Shown here: positions 1-8,638 of the stretch, in pieces
Layout: every line of letters starts with the position of its first letter
Position numbering within the stretch: the first letter of the stretch is position 1
DNA from: Hymenobacter qilianensis
GTDB lineage: Bacteria; Bacteroidota; Bacteroidia; Cytophagales; Hymenobacteraceae
DNA length: 64,000 bases
Reading direction: 5' to 3'
Assembly (NCBI RefSeq): GCF_014489555.1
Contig: NZ_CP060784.1
Span: forward strand, 2,976,001-3,040,000
Program-made: the position numbers and the translations under genes
The notes under the pieces: model-generated
The model's database searches: none
Told to the model about the DNA's origin: nothing
What the model saw: only the letters and a program-made list of their open reading frames with translations

Positions 1-282
1 GGGATTATCGAAGTAGAAACCTTTGCCATTGAGACCGTCGGAAAAGTCGAGTTCAGTGCCAGCCAGATAAAGAAAGCTCTTCATATCTACGACTACACGC
101 ACGCCTTTATCTTCAAACTCCTGGTCCATAGGCTTAACTTCGTTATCAAAATCAAGCTTGTAGGAAAGGCCCGAACAGCCACCCCCTGCCACGGAAGCAC
201 GCAGACGATACGTCTCGTCGAGCTGTGCGTCGCGCATCAGGTGCGTTACTTTTTCCTTTGCTTTATCAGATACAGTAATCAT
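1..282 (-). CDS. A-type iron-sulfur carrier (IscA/ErpA/HesB family), C-terminus cut by window edge
   Basis: The 94 visible residues are the N-terminal part of a HesB-like A-type carrier, which accepts Fe-S clusters from the IscU scaffold and passes them to apo-proteins in the cytoplasm. The GGGCSGLSY segment holds the first conserved cysteine (about residue 36), followed by the typical core ending in LDFSDGLNGKGFYFDNP. The C-terminal CGCG-type cysteine pair would lie beyond base 1. It is the third gene of a minus-strand run, iscS then iscU then this one, so all three probably serve cluster assembly. The ATG at 280-282 gives the family's usual N-terminus (MITVSDKAKEKV). Whether it is IscA, ErpA or SufA cannot be decided from this fragment. 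Confidence 0.9.
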   Translation of the reverse strand, partial: MITVSDKAKEKVTHLMRDAQLDETYRLRASVAGGGCSGLSYKLDFDNEVKPMDQEFEDKGVRVVVDMKSFLYLAGTELDFSDGLNGKGFYFDNP

Positions 283-373
283 GTGAATTGCCAGTTACGA
301 GTTGTAAGTTGTCAATTATGAAGGGCCTGCCTTCAATCAAAAGCAAGCTCTTCATACTAACATTCGCAACAGA

Positions 374-790
374 TTAATGGTGCGATTTGGCTTCTTCCAG
401 GGCTGGCAAGCCATTCTTTACGCGGTAGTCGTTGATGGCCGATTTGATGGCATCTTCAGCCAGTACCGAGCAGTGAATCTTCACGGGAGGAAGAGCAAGT
501 TCTTCCACGATTTCCATGTTGTCGATGCTCAGTGCTTCGTCTACCGTTTTGCCTTTCAGCCACTCAGTTGCTAGCGAAGAAGAGGCAATAGCCGAACCAC
601 AGCCGAACGTCTTGAACTTAGCGTCGGTGATGGTATTGGTGGCTTCGTCTACCTCAATTTGCAGACGCATTACGTCGCCGCACTCAGGAGCGCCCACTAG
701 GCCGGTGCCTACGTTCTTTTTGCTTTTGTCCAGCGTGCCCACGTTGCGCGGGTTGCTGTAATGATCAATTACTTTATCGGAGTAAGCCAT
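374..790 (-). CDS. iscU: Iron-sulfur cluster assembly scaffold IscU
   Basis: A 138-residue scaffold on which Fe-S clusters are built from cysteine-derived sulfur and iron. All three ligand cysteines are present: C37 (in APECGD, with the conserved Asp after it), C64 (in FGCGSA) and C107 (in IHCSVLAEDA). The length is typical of a single-domain IscU, without the NifU C-terminal domain. The segment PPVKIHCS stands where IscU proteins carry LPPVK, the HscA chaperone recognition motif. It lies 96 bp downstream of iscS on the same strand and 91 bp upstream of the A-type carrier, consistent with one operon. No HscA or HscB is visible in the window. Confidence 0.97.
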   Translation of the reverse strand: MAYSDKVIDHYSNPRNVGTLDKSKKNVGTGLVGAPECGDVMRLQIEVDEATNTITDAKFKTFGCGSAIASSSLATEWLKGKTVDEALSIDNMEIVEELALPPVKIHCSVLAEDAIKSAINDYRVKNGLPALEEAKSHH

Positions 791-886
791 TATGGTAGAG
801 TTGAGAAGTTAGAGATGAGATGTGAGACTAAAACTAGCAACAGACAAAAGAGTCTCACTTCTCATGTCTCAATACTTAGGTCTAAA

Positions 887-2101
887 TCAATGTTCAGCCC
901 ACTCAATCTTGCTGAGGTCAACGCCTTCCTTGAACATCTCCCATAGCGGAGACATCTCGCGAAGCTTGTTCACCGCTTCTTTCACGTGGTTGATGGCGTA
1001 GTCGATCTGCTCGTCGGTGGTGAAGCGGCTCAATCCAAAACGAAGGGAGGAGTGCGCCAAGTCGTCGCTCAGACCTAAAGCCTTCAATACGTAAGAAGGC
1101 TCCAAAGAGGCTGAAGTACAGGCAGAACCGGATGATACGGCTAGGTCTTTCACGCCCATCATCAGGCCTTCTCCTTCTACATACGTGAAGGAAATATTGG
1201 TTACGTGCGGTAGGCGATACTCGCGGGAGCCATTTACGTAGCTTTCTTCAAGTTCCAGCAGAGAGTTCTCAAGCCGGTCGCGCATAGCGGAGAGGCGCTT
1301 GGCGTCGCTGTCCATTTCTAAGCGAGCTAACTCACAAGCTTTGCCTAAACCGACGATGCCAGGAACGTTGAGCGTACCAGAACGCATACCACGCTCGTGT
1401 CCGCCACCGTCCATCTGAGCAGTAACTTTTACCCGAGGGTTCTTACGACGTACGTACAACGCACCTATACCTTTCGGGCCGTACATCTTGTGACCAGTGA
1501 ACGCCATGATGTCGATACCATCAGCTTGAACGTCAACTGGAATCTTGCCAACAGCCTGGGTACCATCCGTCATGAACAGCGCGCCGTGCTTGTGGGCAAT
1601 GGCGGCAATTTCACGAATAGGCTGAATGGTGCCAGTTTCGTTGTTGCCGTACATGATGGTCACCAGAATGGTCTGGGGAGTCATGGCGGCTTCGAGGTCG
1701 GCTAGGCTAATGAGACCTTCGCGGTTAACCGGAAGATACGTCACTTTGCCCCCGAGCTTCTCGATATGCTTGCAGGTATCAAGTACAGCTTTGTGCTCAG
1801 TGGTAGCGGTGATGATGTGATTACCCTTCTGGGAATACATCTCAAACACGCCTTTGATACCTAAGTTGTCTGATTCGGTAGCGCCTGAGGTGAAGATAAT
1901 CTCCTTGGGGTCGCTATTGATGAGTTGAGCAATCTGCTCGCGGGCATAATCCACAGCCTCTTCCGCTGCCCAGCCAAAAGGGTGGTTACGGGAGGCCGCG
2001 TTGCCAAATACCTCTGTGAGGTAAGGCATCATCGCTTCCAGTACACGCGGGTCGAGGGGCGTGGTGGCGTTGTTATCGAGGTAAATAGGTAGCTTGAGCA
2101 T
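887..2101 (-). CDS. iscS: Cysteine desulfurase IscS (class V aminotransferase fold)
   Basis: A 404-residue PLP enzyme that converts cysteine to alanine and loads the sulfur as a persulfide for IscU. Visible landmarks are the N-terminal [11 protein letters not shown], the PLP lysine K205 in [11 protein letters not shown], the [16 protein letters not shown] segment, and the mobile catalytic loop [10 protein letters not shown] with C328. The length matches group I (IscS/NifS) enzymes rather than SufS. It is the first gene of the isc run and is divergent from the epimerase gene at 2268, sharing an intergenic region of about 165 bp that should hold both promoters. No Rrf2-type IscR regulator is seen next to it. 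Confidence 0.97.
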   Translation of the reverse strand: MLKLPIYLDNNATTPLDPRVLEAMMPYLTEVFGNAASRNHPFGWAAEEAVDYAREQIAQLINSDPKEIIFTSGATESDNLGIKGVFEMYSQKGNHIITATTEHKAVLDTCKHIEKLGGKVTYLPVNREGLISLADLEAAMTPQTILVTIMYGNNETGTIQPIREIAAIAHKHGALFMTDGTQAVGKIPVDVQADGIDIMAFTGHKMYGPKGIGALYVRRKNPRVKVTAQMDGGGHERGMRSGTLNVPGIVGLGKACELARLEMDSDAKRLSAMRDRLENSLLELEESYVNGSREYRLPHVTNISFTYVEGEGLMMGVKDLAVSSGSACTSASLEPSYVLKALGLSDDLAHSSLRFGLSRFTTDEQIDYAINHVKEAVNKLREMSPLWEMFKEGVDLSKIEWAEH

Positions 2102-2267
2102 GGCTCGAATTTCAGTAAGTCAGCGGAAAACCAATGAAAGTCCAAAGGTAACTCAGTGGAGAATCATTCGCATCTAGAACAGCAAAACAAACAAACTGGT
2201 TTTACTTTGCGCCCACAAAAGTAGAGATATTCTAAGTAAGCTTCTTCACCCGCATCGTTCGCCCCCT

Positions 2268-2672
2268 ATGTTTACAAATTTAGAACACCTCGGCTTAGCC
2301 GTACACGACCTAGAAGCCGCCACTGCGCTATACACTATTCTCTTAAACCAAGAGCCGTACAAAAAGGAACATGTAGCCAGCGAAGGGGTAGATACGGTCT
2401 TCTTTCGGGTGGGCGGCTCTAAGATTGAGTTATTAGCTGGTACCACGCCCGATAGCGCCATTACGCGCTATCTGAGCAAGAAGGGCGAAGGCATTCACCA
2501 CGTAGCGTTTGAAGTGGCTGACATTCGGGCGACGATGGCGCGGCTAAAGGAGCAGGGCTTCATGCTCCTGAATGAGGAGCCCAAGCGCGGTGCCGACAAT
2601 AAACTAGTGTGCTTCGTGCATCCGAAAAGCGCGGCCGGCGTATTGGTAGAGCTGTGTCAGGAGATTGTCTGA
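2268..2672 (+). CDS. mce: Methylmalonyl-CoA epimerase
   Basis: A 134-residue vicinal-oxygen-chelate fold protein that interconverts (R)- and (S)-methylmalonyl-CoA, linking propionyl-CoA metabolism to methylmalonyl-CoA mutase. Two beta-alpha-beta modules are visible, with likely metal ligands at H7 (LEHLGLAV), the GIHHVAFEV histidine around residue 84, and E128 (GVLVELCQ). The ATG at 2268 gives the canonical start (MFTNLEHLGLAV). A TACTTTG box at 2203-2209 in the divergent region towards iscS is a weak promoter candidate. The TsaC-like gene follows on the same strand after 39 bp. The mutase is not in this window. Confidence 0.93.
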   Translation: MFTNLEHLGLAVHDLEAATALYTILLNQEPYKKEHVASEGVDTVFFRVGGSKIELLAGTTPDSAITRYLSKKGEGIHHVAFEVADIRATMARLKEQGFMLLNEEPKRGADNKLVCFVHPKSAAGVLVELCQEIV

Positions 2673-2711
2673 GCAAGCAAAACGTTATTCTGTCCTCCAT
2701 TTACTACCTCC

Positions 2712-3284
2712 GTGGCCAATTTTCAACAAGAAGTAGAAGCTGCCGTCGAGGCGTTGCTCTTTCAGCAAATCATCCTGTATCCGACCGATACAGTGTGGGG
2801 AATCGGCTGCGACGCCGAAGTGCCACGTGCCGTAGAGCGCCTCTACAAGTTAAAGGAGCGCCCCGAAGGCAAACCCAGCATTGTGCTGGTTGCTGACTTG
2901 GATATGCTGCGCCACTATACTGCTGAGGTGCCCGCTGGGTTGGAGCAAGCTATAGCCGAGCAAACCCGCCCCACTACGTATATTCTTCCGGCCAATCATC
3001 GGTTGGCCTCACAGCTATTGGGGCCGGATGGCACTATAGGCTTGCGAATTCCACAGGATGAGTTTTGCCACAAACTGGTGCGCCGCCTCGGTCACGGTGT
3101 GGTTTCTACCTCCGCCAACCGGGCCGGGGAGCCCACGCCGGCTACCTACGCCACCGTTGACCCAAAGCTTGTGCGTGCCGTGGACCACGTGGTAGGCTGG
3201 CGGCAGGAAGATGTGGGCAGCACCGCGCCTTCCCGAGTGGTGCGTTTTGGCGCCGATGGACAGTTGGAAGTGGTGCGCGAGTAG
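2712..3284 (+). CDS. L-threonylcarbamoyladenylate synthase (TsaC/Sua5/YrdC family)
   Basis: A 190-residue YrdC-domain protein, expected to make threonylcarbamoyl-AMP from threonine, bicarbonate and ATP for the universal t6A modification of tRNAs reading ANN codons. Visible motifs include YPTDTVWGIGCD near the N-terminus, KLKERPEGKP and STSANRAGEPTP, all part of the nucleotide/threonine pocket. It lacks the C-terminal Sua5 domain, so it is the short TsaC-like form. The best start is the GTG at 2712 (GTG-GCC-AAT), because no in-frame ATG gives a sensible N-terminus. It follows mce by 39 bp and precedes another tRNA gene, cca, which has its own promoter in the gap. Confidence 0.93.
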   Translation: MANFQQEVEAAVEALLFQQIILYPTDTVWGIGCDAEVPRAVERLYKLKERPEGKPSIVLVADLDMLRHYTAEVPAGLEQAIAEQTRPTTYILPANHRLASQLLGPDGTIGLRIPQDEFCHKLVRRLGHGVVSTSANRAGEPTPATYATVDPKLVRAVDHVVGWRQEDVGSTAPSRVVRFGADGQLEVVRE

Positions 3285-3300
3285 AGGCTCAGGCCACGAA

Positions 3301-3334
3301 TTTGCCCCCAGCCAACGTGGGAGTGCTACCTTTG
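3301..3334 (+). promoter_or_regulatory. Bacteroidota-type promoter for the CCA-adding enzyme gene
   Basis: TTTG at 3301-3304 and TACCTTTG at 3327-3334 are separated by 22 bases, matching the -33 (TTTG) and -7 (TAnnTTTG) elements known for the primary sigma factor of Bacteroidota. The box ends 25 bases before the ATG at 3360. This is motif matching only; no transcription start has been shown. Confidence 0.7.
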
Positions 3335-3359
3335 CGGCATAAAATGCCCCAGTACTCTT

Positions 3360-4790
3360 ATGAAGTCTCCCGAGCTACCCGACCTGCCTATTTTTCGAGT
3401 TATTGCCGATGCCGCCGGTGAGTTGAATTTTCCGGCCTACGTGATTGGCGGCTACGTGCGCGATTTGGCCCTGAATCGGCCCAGTAAGGACATCGATGTA
3501 GTGTGCGTGGGCGACGGAATACAGTTGGCGCAGGCCGTGGGCAAAAAGCTGCCCGGCCGGCCTCGCGTAACGGTGTTCAAAAACTTCGGCACGGCCATGC
3601 TGCCTACGCCGGAGGTAGAAATTGAGTTTGTGGGTGCCCGTAAGGAGAGCTACCGCAGTGAGTCGCGGAAGCCGGAAGTGGCGGCTGGCACGTTGGAAGA
3701 GGACCTAGCGCGGCGCGATTTTACCATCAACGCCTTGGGTTTGAGTCTGAACCCGGATGATTTCGGGGCGCTGGTAGACCGCTACGATGGCATGGGCGAC
3801 CTCAAGCGCAAAACCATCCGCACGCCCCTCGATCCGGATATTACTTTCTCCGACGACCCTTTGCGCATGATGCGCGCCGTGCGCTTTGCCACCCAGCTCG
3901 ACTTTGACATTGAGCCGGATACCTACGACGCCATTGCCCGCAACAAAGAGCGTATCCGCATTGTATCGCAGGAGCGGATTACCGATGAGTTGAACAAGAT
4001 TATATTAGCCCCCCAGCCTAGCTACGGCTTTAAGCTGCTGTTTCAGACAGGCTTGTTGCAGCTTATTTTTCCGAAAATGGCCTTGCTGCAAGGCGTAGAC
4101 AAAGTAGGCCAGCACGCACACAAAGACAATTTCTACCACACCCTACAGGTGCTCGACAACGTGGTGGCGGCCGGCGGCGACCTGTGGCTGCGCTGGGCTG
4201 CCATTCTGCACGACATTGCCAAGCCCGCTACCAAGCGCTTCGACCCCAAAGTAGGCTGGACGTTTCATGGCCACGAAGACCGCGGGGCGCGCTGGGTGCC
4301 TCAGATATTCACGGAGCTGAAGCTGGCCATGGGTGAAGAAATGCGCCAGGTACAAAAGCTGGTGAAGCTGCATCTGCGCCCCATTGCCCTGGTCAAGGAA
4401 ACCGTAACCGACTCGGCTGTGCGGCGGCTGTTATTTGAAGCCGGCGACGACATCGACCGCCTCATGCTGCTCTGCCGGGCCGATATTACCAGCAAAGACC
4501 ACCAGCGGAAGGAGCGCTACCTGCGCAACTTTGGCGTGGTAGAGCAGAAGCTGAAAGAGGTAGAAGAGAAGGACCACCTGCGCAACTTCAAGCCGGTGAT
4601 TACCGGCGAAGTCATCATGGAGACTTTCAATCTGAAGCCTTCCCGCGAAGTGGGGGAGTTAAAGGAGGCCGTACTGGAAGCTATTCTGGATGGAAAGGTG
4701 CGGAACGAGCTGGAGGAGGCGTATGATTTCTTACTGAAGCTTGGAAAAGCAAAAGGGCTGACTCCGGTTCAGCCCTCAGCTCAGCAGTAG
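3360..4790 (+). CDS. cca: CCA tRNA nucleotidyltransferase with HD domain
   Basis: A 476-residue class II tRNA nucleotidyltransferase that adds or repairs the 3' CCA end of tRNAs. The N-terminal polymerase-beta fold shows VIGGYVRDLAL (G30-G31) and catalytic carboxylates D44 and D46 (KDIDVVCVG); the RRDFTINALGLS and RMMRAVRFATQL segments of the head/neck follow. An HD phosphohydrolase domain is present with H284-D285 (ILHDIAKP) and a later LHLRP histidine. The tRNA-Lys gene in this window does not encode its CCA end, which fits the need for this enzyme. The gene is monocistronic, with a good promoter in front and hairpins behind it. Confidence 0.95.
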   Translation: MKSPELPDLPIFRVIADAAGELNFPAYVIGGYVRDLALNRPSKDIDVVCVGDGIQLAQAVGKKLPGRPRVTVFKNFGTAMLPTPEVEIEFVGARKESYRSESRKPEVAAGTLEEDLARRDFTINALGLSLNPDDFGALVDRYDGMGDLKRKTIRTPLDPDITFSDDPLRMMRAVRFATQLDFDIEPDTYDAIARNKERIRIVSQERITDELNKIILAPQPSYGFKLLFQTGLLQLIFPKMALLQGVDKVGQHAHKDNFYHTLQVLDNVVAAGGDLWLRWAAILHDIAKPATKRFDPKVGWTFHGHEDRGARWVPQIFTELKLAMGEEMRQVQKLVKLHLRPIALVKETVTDSAVRRLLFEAGDDIDRLMLLCRADITSKDHQRKERYLRNFGVVEQKLKEVEEKDHLRNFKPVITGEVIMETFNLKPSREVGELKEAVLEAILDGKVRNELEEAYDFLLKLGKAKGLTPVQPSAQQ

Positions 4791-4814
4791 CTGTTTATAC
4801 ACTGCGATTAAAAG

Positions 4815-4868
4815 TTTCAGGGCCAAGCGGTTCGCACTCAATTGAATGCGGACCGCTTGGCCCTGAAA
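4815..4868. repeat. 22-bp inverted repeat downstream of cca
   Basis: The arms TTTCAGGGCCAAGCGGTTCGCA (4815-4836, written here only to show the pairing) and its complement at 4847-4868 pair over 22 bp with one G-T mismatch, around a 10-base loop. There is no T-run after it, so it is not a textbook terminator. It could protect the cca mRNA end or be an independent palindromic repeat. Confidence 0.75.
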
Positions 4869-4874
4869 CAAATG

Positions 4875-4925
4875 TGAGGAAGCCTCTACCACCAGTTGCA
4901 GCTCGATGGTAGAAAGACTTCCTCA
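4875..4925. repeat. Imperfect inverted repeat in the cca to pspC gap
   Basis: TGAGGAAG (4875-4882) pairs with CTTCCTCA (4918-4925), and inner CTACCA/TGGTAG segments extend the stem. It lies six bases after the larger hairpin. The function is unknown. The rest of the gap to 5068 holds no gene that I can support. Confidence 0.5.
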
Positions 4926-5067
4926 GGGTCCACCTTTCACTCACTTTTAGACCCTATACTTTGTTCACCTTTGTTCACCGCAATAATAGATGGTGATTGT
5001 GAAGGCAAGGTTGCCCGGTTGTCACGTTTTTGTTGCGCAGAATTAGCGGCTCGCCTACATGCTTGGT

Positions 5068-5103
5068 AAAAAAGCCCCCGGTTAGGTGCTGGGGGGCTTT
5101 TTT
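5068..5103. terminator. Symmetric terminator between convergent cca and pspC genes
   Basis: AAAAAAGCCCCC and GGGGGGCTTTTTT surround a short loop. Flanking A and T runs on both sides allow Rho-independent termination in either direction. It overlaps the stop codon of the minus-strand gene ending at 5102. Confidence 0.85.
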
Positions 5104-7747
5104 ACTCGTTAATGCGGGTGATGCGCGAGGCACCTACGTCGCTCACTTTCACGCTGGCAGGGTTGCCGCTGTACTCAATCACGCTGGCACCTACGGCATC
5201 AGCACGAAGCGACTCCTCGATCCGCAGGCGGGCCTTACTCATGCCAGCCAGATCAACATCGGCCGAGCGGGCAGTGAAGCCGGCTGCCGCAAGCTCGCAG
5301 GCTCCGGCACCATCCACTTCCAGCGTCTCGGCGCGGCCTTGCAGCGTAGTGCGGCAGGCACCGGCCAAATCCAGATTCAGGGTGCGATAGTCGCCATTCA
5401 GCCGTAAATGGCTGGCGCCGGCCTGGTCCACTTCTAGGGTCGATTGATTCGTGAAGCCCGATACGTCGGCTCGAACGGCTCCTGCTAGAACTAGCTTGTC
5501 CAAGGCAGGCATCTCAATGGTAATCAGCACCTTTTCGCGGTTTGTATCACGGCCCCAGTTGCCACCAAAAAGCGAACGGTTGCGGTTGCGTACTAACAGC
5601 TTATTGCCTTCGCGGTCTACTTTCAGATCACGCAATTCCCGCTCTGGACCAGCAGCCGTCACCCGAAAGGTGTCGCCCGGCCGAATAACTGTCCGGTAGG
5701 AACCAGCCACGGTTACTTCGCGAAATCCGTCCTGGTTATACGTCTCACGGCCCGAGCCATAGTCATCGGCGTTGGTGGAGAAGCTAGGCGCGCCGCCGTA
5801 GTCCAGCGACACGTTTGTGTCGCCGGTTTCTTCGTCTTCATCAATGTCGATGTTGATTTCACCTTCCTCGTCTGTGTTCTCGTCCTCGTCCGTAGTTCCG
5901 TGCAGATCTTCTTCTGTGCAGTCCACGCACTCGAGTTCGTTGCCTTTTAGGCGGTAGAGGTGTTGCTCCACGTTCTCGGGCATGTCATTGTCGACGAAGT
6001 TGTCGCTGCCGAGCCAGTGCGCAGCGCCTTGGCTCAACCGAATGGTCCGGTTGCGCGGCAATTTGAGTGTCACGTTCACTTCCTGATCGCGGAAGCGGGC
6101 GGTTGGGCGAAAAGTAAAGTGGTCATCGAAGCGCAGGGTGGTGTCGTTCACCTGGCGTACGTTATACGCTACACTGCTAAGGGCCGTCTGGCGGGCTTCT
6201 TCCTCGGTAGCGCCTTCAGCCCGGAATGTTTTGTCAACTGAAACAACCTGATTGCTGTCTACGGCGGCTATCTGCGCGTTCACCCACTGGTCGTGGCCAT
6301 TGTCGGTTCCTCGGATATCCAGATAGATATTGGAAGCGCGCAGGGTTGGAAAGGCCTGATTTTGAGTTACGTCGGCTTCTTCCTGGAAATCATGGCTGAT
6401 GCGGGTGGCACCAATGGAAGTACCCACTACACCCAGCAACCACAGGCCGAGCAGCGTCAGACCAACAGTGCGAGTAAGAATGGAGCGGCGGAGCAATAAA
6501 CCCAGGCCGCCTAGCAGCAACGCAAGAGCAGGAATGGCAGCGGTCAGATAGAAGGCAAACATTGCCCATACTGGAACGCCGTTGAGGAAGACGTGAGCTG
6601 GAATGTCACCTGTCATGAAGCTGTTCGTAGCTGGAACCATGCCTAGGCCGATACCCAAGGCTATTGTGAGGCCCAGCAGCATAGAAAAGCCGATTATCAC
6701 GAGCAGAATCCCGGCAAACACACGAATCAGGGAGCCGAGGAAGTTAACCAGCGGACGGAGGTTGCGGGCTAGCTCTTCCAAAAATGTTCCTACCTGGCGG
6801 CCGCTCCCTGTTGTGCCGCCAGCTTCAAAAGCGTTGTTGCGCAGGCTATTGTCGATGCCGGAGAGCGTTACCGCGTCGCCGCGCATCCGCATCTTTTCAG
6901 ATACGGTGCGGGCTTCGGGTATCACAATCCACAACAACAGGTAGAGCAACAGGCCAAAGCCGGTAAACAAACTCAGCACAAACAGGATGCGGATGAGCGT
7001 GACGTCGGCTTTGAAGTAAGCGGCCAGACCGGACGATACGCCACCGATTTTACCGGTATCCGTGTCGCGGAAGAGCTTCCGTTCGCCGGCTGTCTCGCCG
7101 ATTCCCACGGGATCGGGCAGGTCGTTGCGCTTGGGCAGCACGGCCCACAGAATAACATAGGCCAGAATGGTGAAGGCAGGCAGCGCACCCACAAAGTCGC
7201 CGATAACTACCGAGAACAGGGAGGCCAGTGCTATCAGCCGGATCCAGACGGCATTGATGCCGAAGTAGTGGGCCAAGCCGGCGCATACACCAGCTATCTT
7301 TTTGTTGGCCACATCGCGGAAAAGACGACGGGGTTCGGCATCATCAGCGGCGGCGGTAGCGGAAGCCGCCCCAGCACCAGCGCCAGTGGTATTATAAGCG
7401 TACTCGGGGCGAGCGTAAGTGCCAGCAGCCGTACCGCTATTTACGGCGGAGGCTAACAGCTCTTCGTCGTCCTCGGCATCGTCGGCGGCTTGGAAATCGC
7501 GCACCCGGCCCATTTTGGCGGTCATGGCCTCTACATCCTCCAGCGAAATAATTTGCTTGGTAGGGGAGAGACGAGCCACGAATAGCTCGGCAATGCGGCT
7601 TTCAATGTCGGCCACGATTTCCTCGTGTCCGCGGTAGCCGCTGAAGTGGGCTTTTACCTCCGCTAGGTAGCGGCTGAGTACGTCGTAGCCATCTTCCTCG
7701 ATGTGAAAGATGATGCCCTGGAGGTTGATACTGATGTTCTTTTTCAT
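5102..7747 (-). CDS. PspC-domain membrane protein with C-terminal DUF2807 (GIN) domain
   Basis: An 881-residue membrane protein. After a cytosolic N-terminal region (1-90) come two PspC modules, residues about 141-206 (RLFRDVANKKIAGVCAGLAHYFG) and 223-280 (KLFRDTDTGKIGGVSSGLAAYF), each ending in hydrophobic segments. Further membrane helices follow around 335-445. A long extracytoplasmic part ends in a beta-helix-like DUF2807 domain (about 680-875) rich in repeated AGA/VDxAG turns. PspC proteins are linked to envelope-stress responses. The pairing with an upstream PadR gene 48 bp away is common in Bacteroidota and suggests joint regulation. An acidic low-complexity stretch with many D/E residues lies just before the DUF2807 part. 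The precise role is unknown. Confidence 0.85.
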   Translation of the reverse strand: MKKNISINLQGIIFHIEEDGYDVLSRYLAEVKAHFSGYRGHEEIVADIESRIAELFVARLSPTKQIISLEDVEAMTAKMGRVRDFQAADDAEDDEELLASAVNSGTAAGTYARPEYAYNTTGAGAGAASATAAADDAEPRRLFRDVANKKIAGVCAGLAHYFGINAVWIRLIALASLFSVVIGDFVGALPAFTILAYVILWAVLPKRNDLPDPVGIGETAGERKLFRDTDTGKIGGVSSGLAAYFKADVTLIRILFVLSLFTGFGLLLYLLLWIVIPEARTVSEKMRMRGDAVTLSGIDNSLRNNAFEAGGTTGSGRQVGTFLEELARNLRPLVNFLGSLIRVFAGILLVIIGFSMLLGLTIALGIGLGMVPATNSFMTGDIPAHVFLNGVPVWAMFAFYLTAAIPALALLLGGLGLLLRRSILTRTVGLTLLGLWLLGVVGTSIGATRISHDFQEEADVTQNQAFPTLRASNIYLDIRGTDNGHDQWVNAQIAAVDSNQVVSVDKTFRAEGATEEEARQTALSSVAYNVRQVNDTTLRFDDHFTFRPTARFRDQEVNVTLKLPRNRTIRLSQGAAHWLGSDNFVDNDMPENVEQHLYRLKGNELECVDCTEEDLHGTTDEDENTDEEGEINIDIDEDEETGDTNVSLDYGGAPSFSTNADDYGSGRETYNQDGFREVTVAGSYRTVIRPGDTFRVTAAGPERELRDLKVDREGNKLLVRNRNRSLFGGNWGRDTNREKVLITIEMPALDKLVLAGAVRADVSGFTNQSTLEVDQAGASHLRLNGDYRTLNLDLAGACRTTLQGRAETLEVDGAGACELAAAGFTARSADVDLAGMSKARLRIEESLRADAVGASVIEYSGNPASVKVSDVGASRITRINE

Positions 7748-7795
7748 CTCAGTGCTGCAAGTCAGGAAAACTTCGAAAGAAAGGTGGAAGCGGCG

Positions 7796-8155
7796 CTACT
7801 GCTGCGCCGGAGCAGTGCCGTTCACATGCGGCTTTTGGCGAATGATGCGGATAGAGTCGGCGACCTCTTCCCAAGTCAAGCGCAGCTGGTGCAAAAACTC
7901 CAGACCAACGGAGGTTAGGGTATAATACTTGCGCGGTGGTCCTGACGTGGACTCCTTCCAAGTATAATCAAGTAAACCCGCATTTTTTAGTCGGGTCAGG
8001 AGCGGATACAGCGTGCCTTCCACTACGATCATGCGAGCGGAAGTTAGCTCTTCCAGCATATCGGAGGCGTAGACCTCGCCGCGGGCGATAATTTCCAGAA
8101 TGCAGAATTCCAGGATGCCCTTCCGCATCTGCACTTGGGTGTTCTCTACTTTCAT
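7796..8155 (-). CDS. PadR-family transcriptional regulator
   Basis: A 119-residue winged-helix protein of the PadR type. QMRKGILEFCILEIIARGEVYASDMLEEL forms the first helices, and the VVEGTLYPLLTRLKNAGLLDYTW stretch is the recognition-helix and wing region that defines the family. I chose the ATG at 8153-8155 (MKVENTQVQMRKG). An upstream in-frame start at 8260 would add 35 residues that do not resemble the family. It lies directly upstream of the PspC/DUF2807 gene and very likely controls that operon, including itself. Confidence 0.9.
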   Translation of the reverse strand: MKVENTQVQMRKGILEFCILEIIARGEVYASDMLEELTSARMIVVEGTLYPLLTRLKNAGLLDYTWKESTSGPPRKYYTLTSVGLEFLHQLRLTWEEVADSIRIIRQKPHVNGTAPAQQ

Positions 8156-8295
8156 GGGCTTGAGGCAGATATCGGTGAAGAATGAGTCAAAGATAACAGA
8201 AGGTACTATGTAACGCAAGGTACTTGTCAAAATAATTTTTGTGAAGTACTCTAAGGACAATTTTTATAGAGAGAAAAGGCGAGTAAAATGAAAGC

Positions 8296-8329
8296 AAAAA
8301 GCCCCGCCTGGCATCTTGGGGGCTTTTTT
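8296..8329. terminator. Terminator-like hairpin in the divergent padR-porV region
   Basis: AAAAAGCCCCGCC pairs with the GGGGGCTTTTTT arm, the same motif as the terminators elsewhere in the window. Here it lies between two divergent genes (padR on minus, porV on plus), where no gene ends. It may be a leader attenuator or a relic of a lost gene. The rest of 8156-8638 shows no supportable gene. A second half-motif, AAAAAAGCCCCCC, lies near 8500. Confidence 0.55.
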
Positions 8330-8638
8330 GGATATCAATTATTTCTTCGCAGCAACTGAAATAAAAAATAAAGGGCTTTCGCTGACTAATAAAAATCAGG
8401 ATACCAGATGAATTCAAATGGTAGCGCTTGCCCTCATGCAGTAGCTTATGCTTGGAAGCGGAGGATTGGAAATTGGCCTTGTGCGCATTTATCGCGCTCA
8501 AAAAAGCCCCCCAGCCATCGCCCGGCCCGATTTATGCGGACGTCGCAGACACTATTAGCTCGATTAAACCAGCAGACGCACTAGAAATAAGTAACTTGCG
8601 CTGCTGCTGCAATTATTCGTTTTCCCCTACTTTATTCT

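Noticed and set aside
374..2101. suf-type operon instead of isc
   Set aside because: The desulfurase has the IscS length and [10 protein letters not shown] loop, and the scaffold is a single-domain IscU; no SufBCD is present.
7796..8260. Longer PadR protein starting at 8260
   Set aside because: The extra 35 residues do not fit the family, and the ATG at 8155 gives a standard N-terminus.
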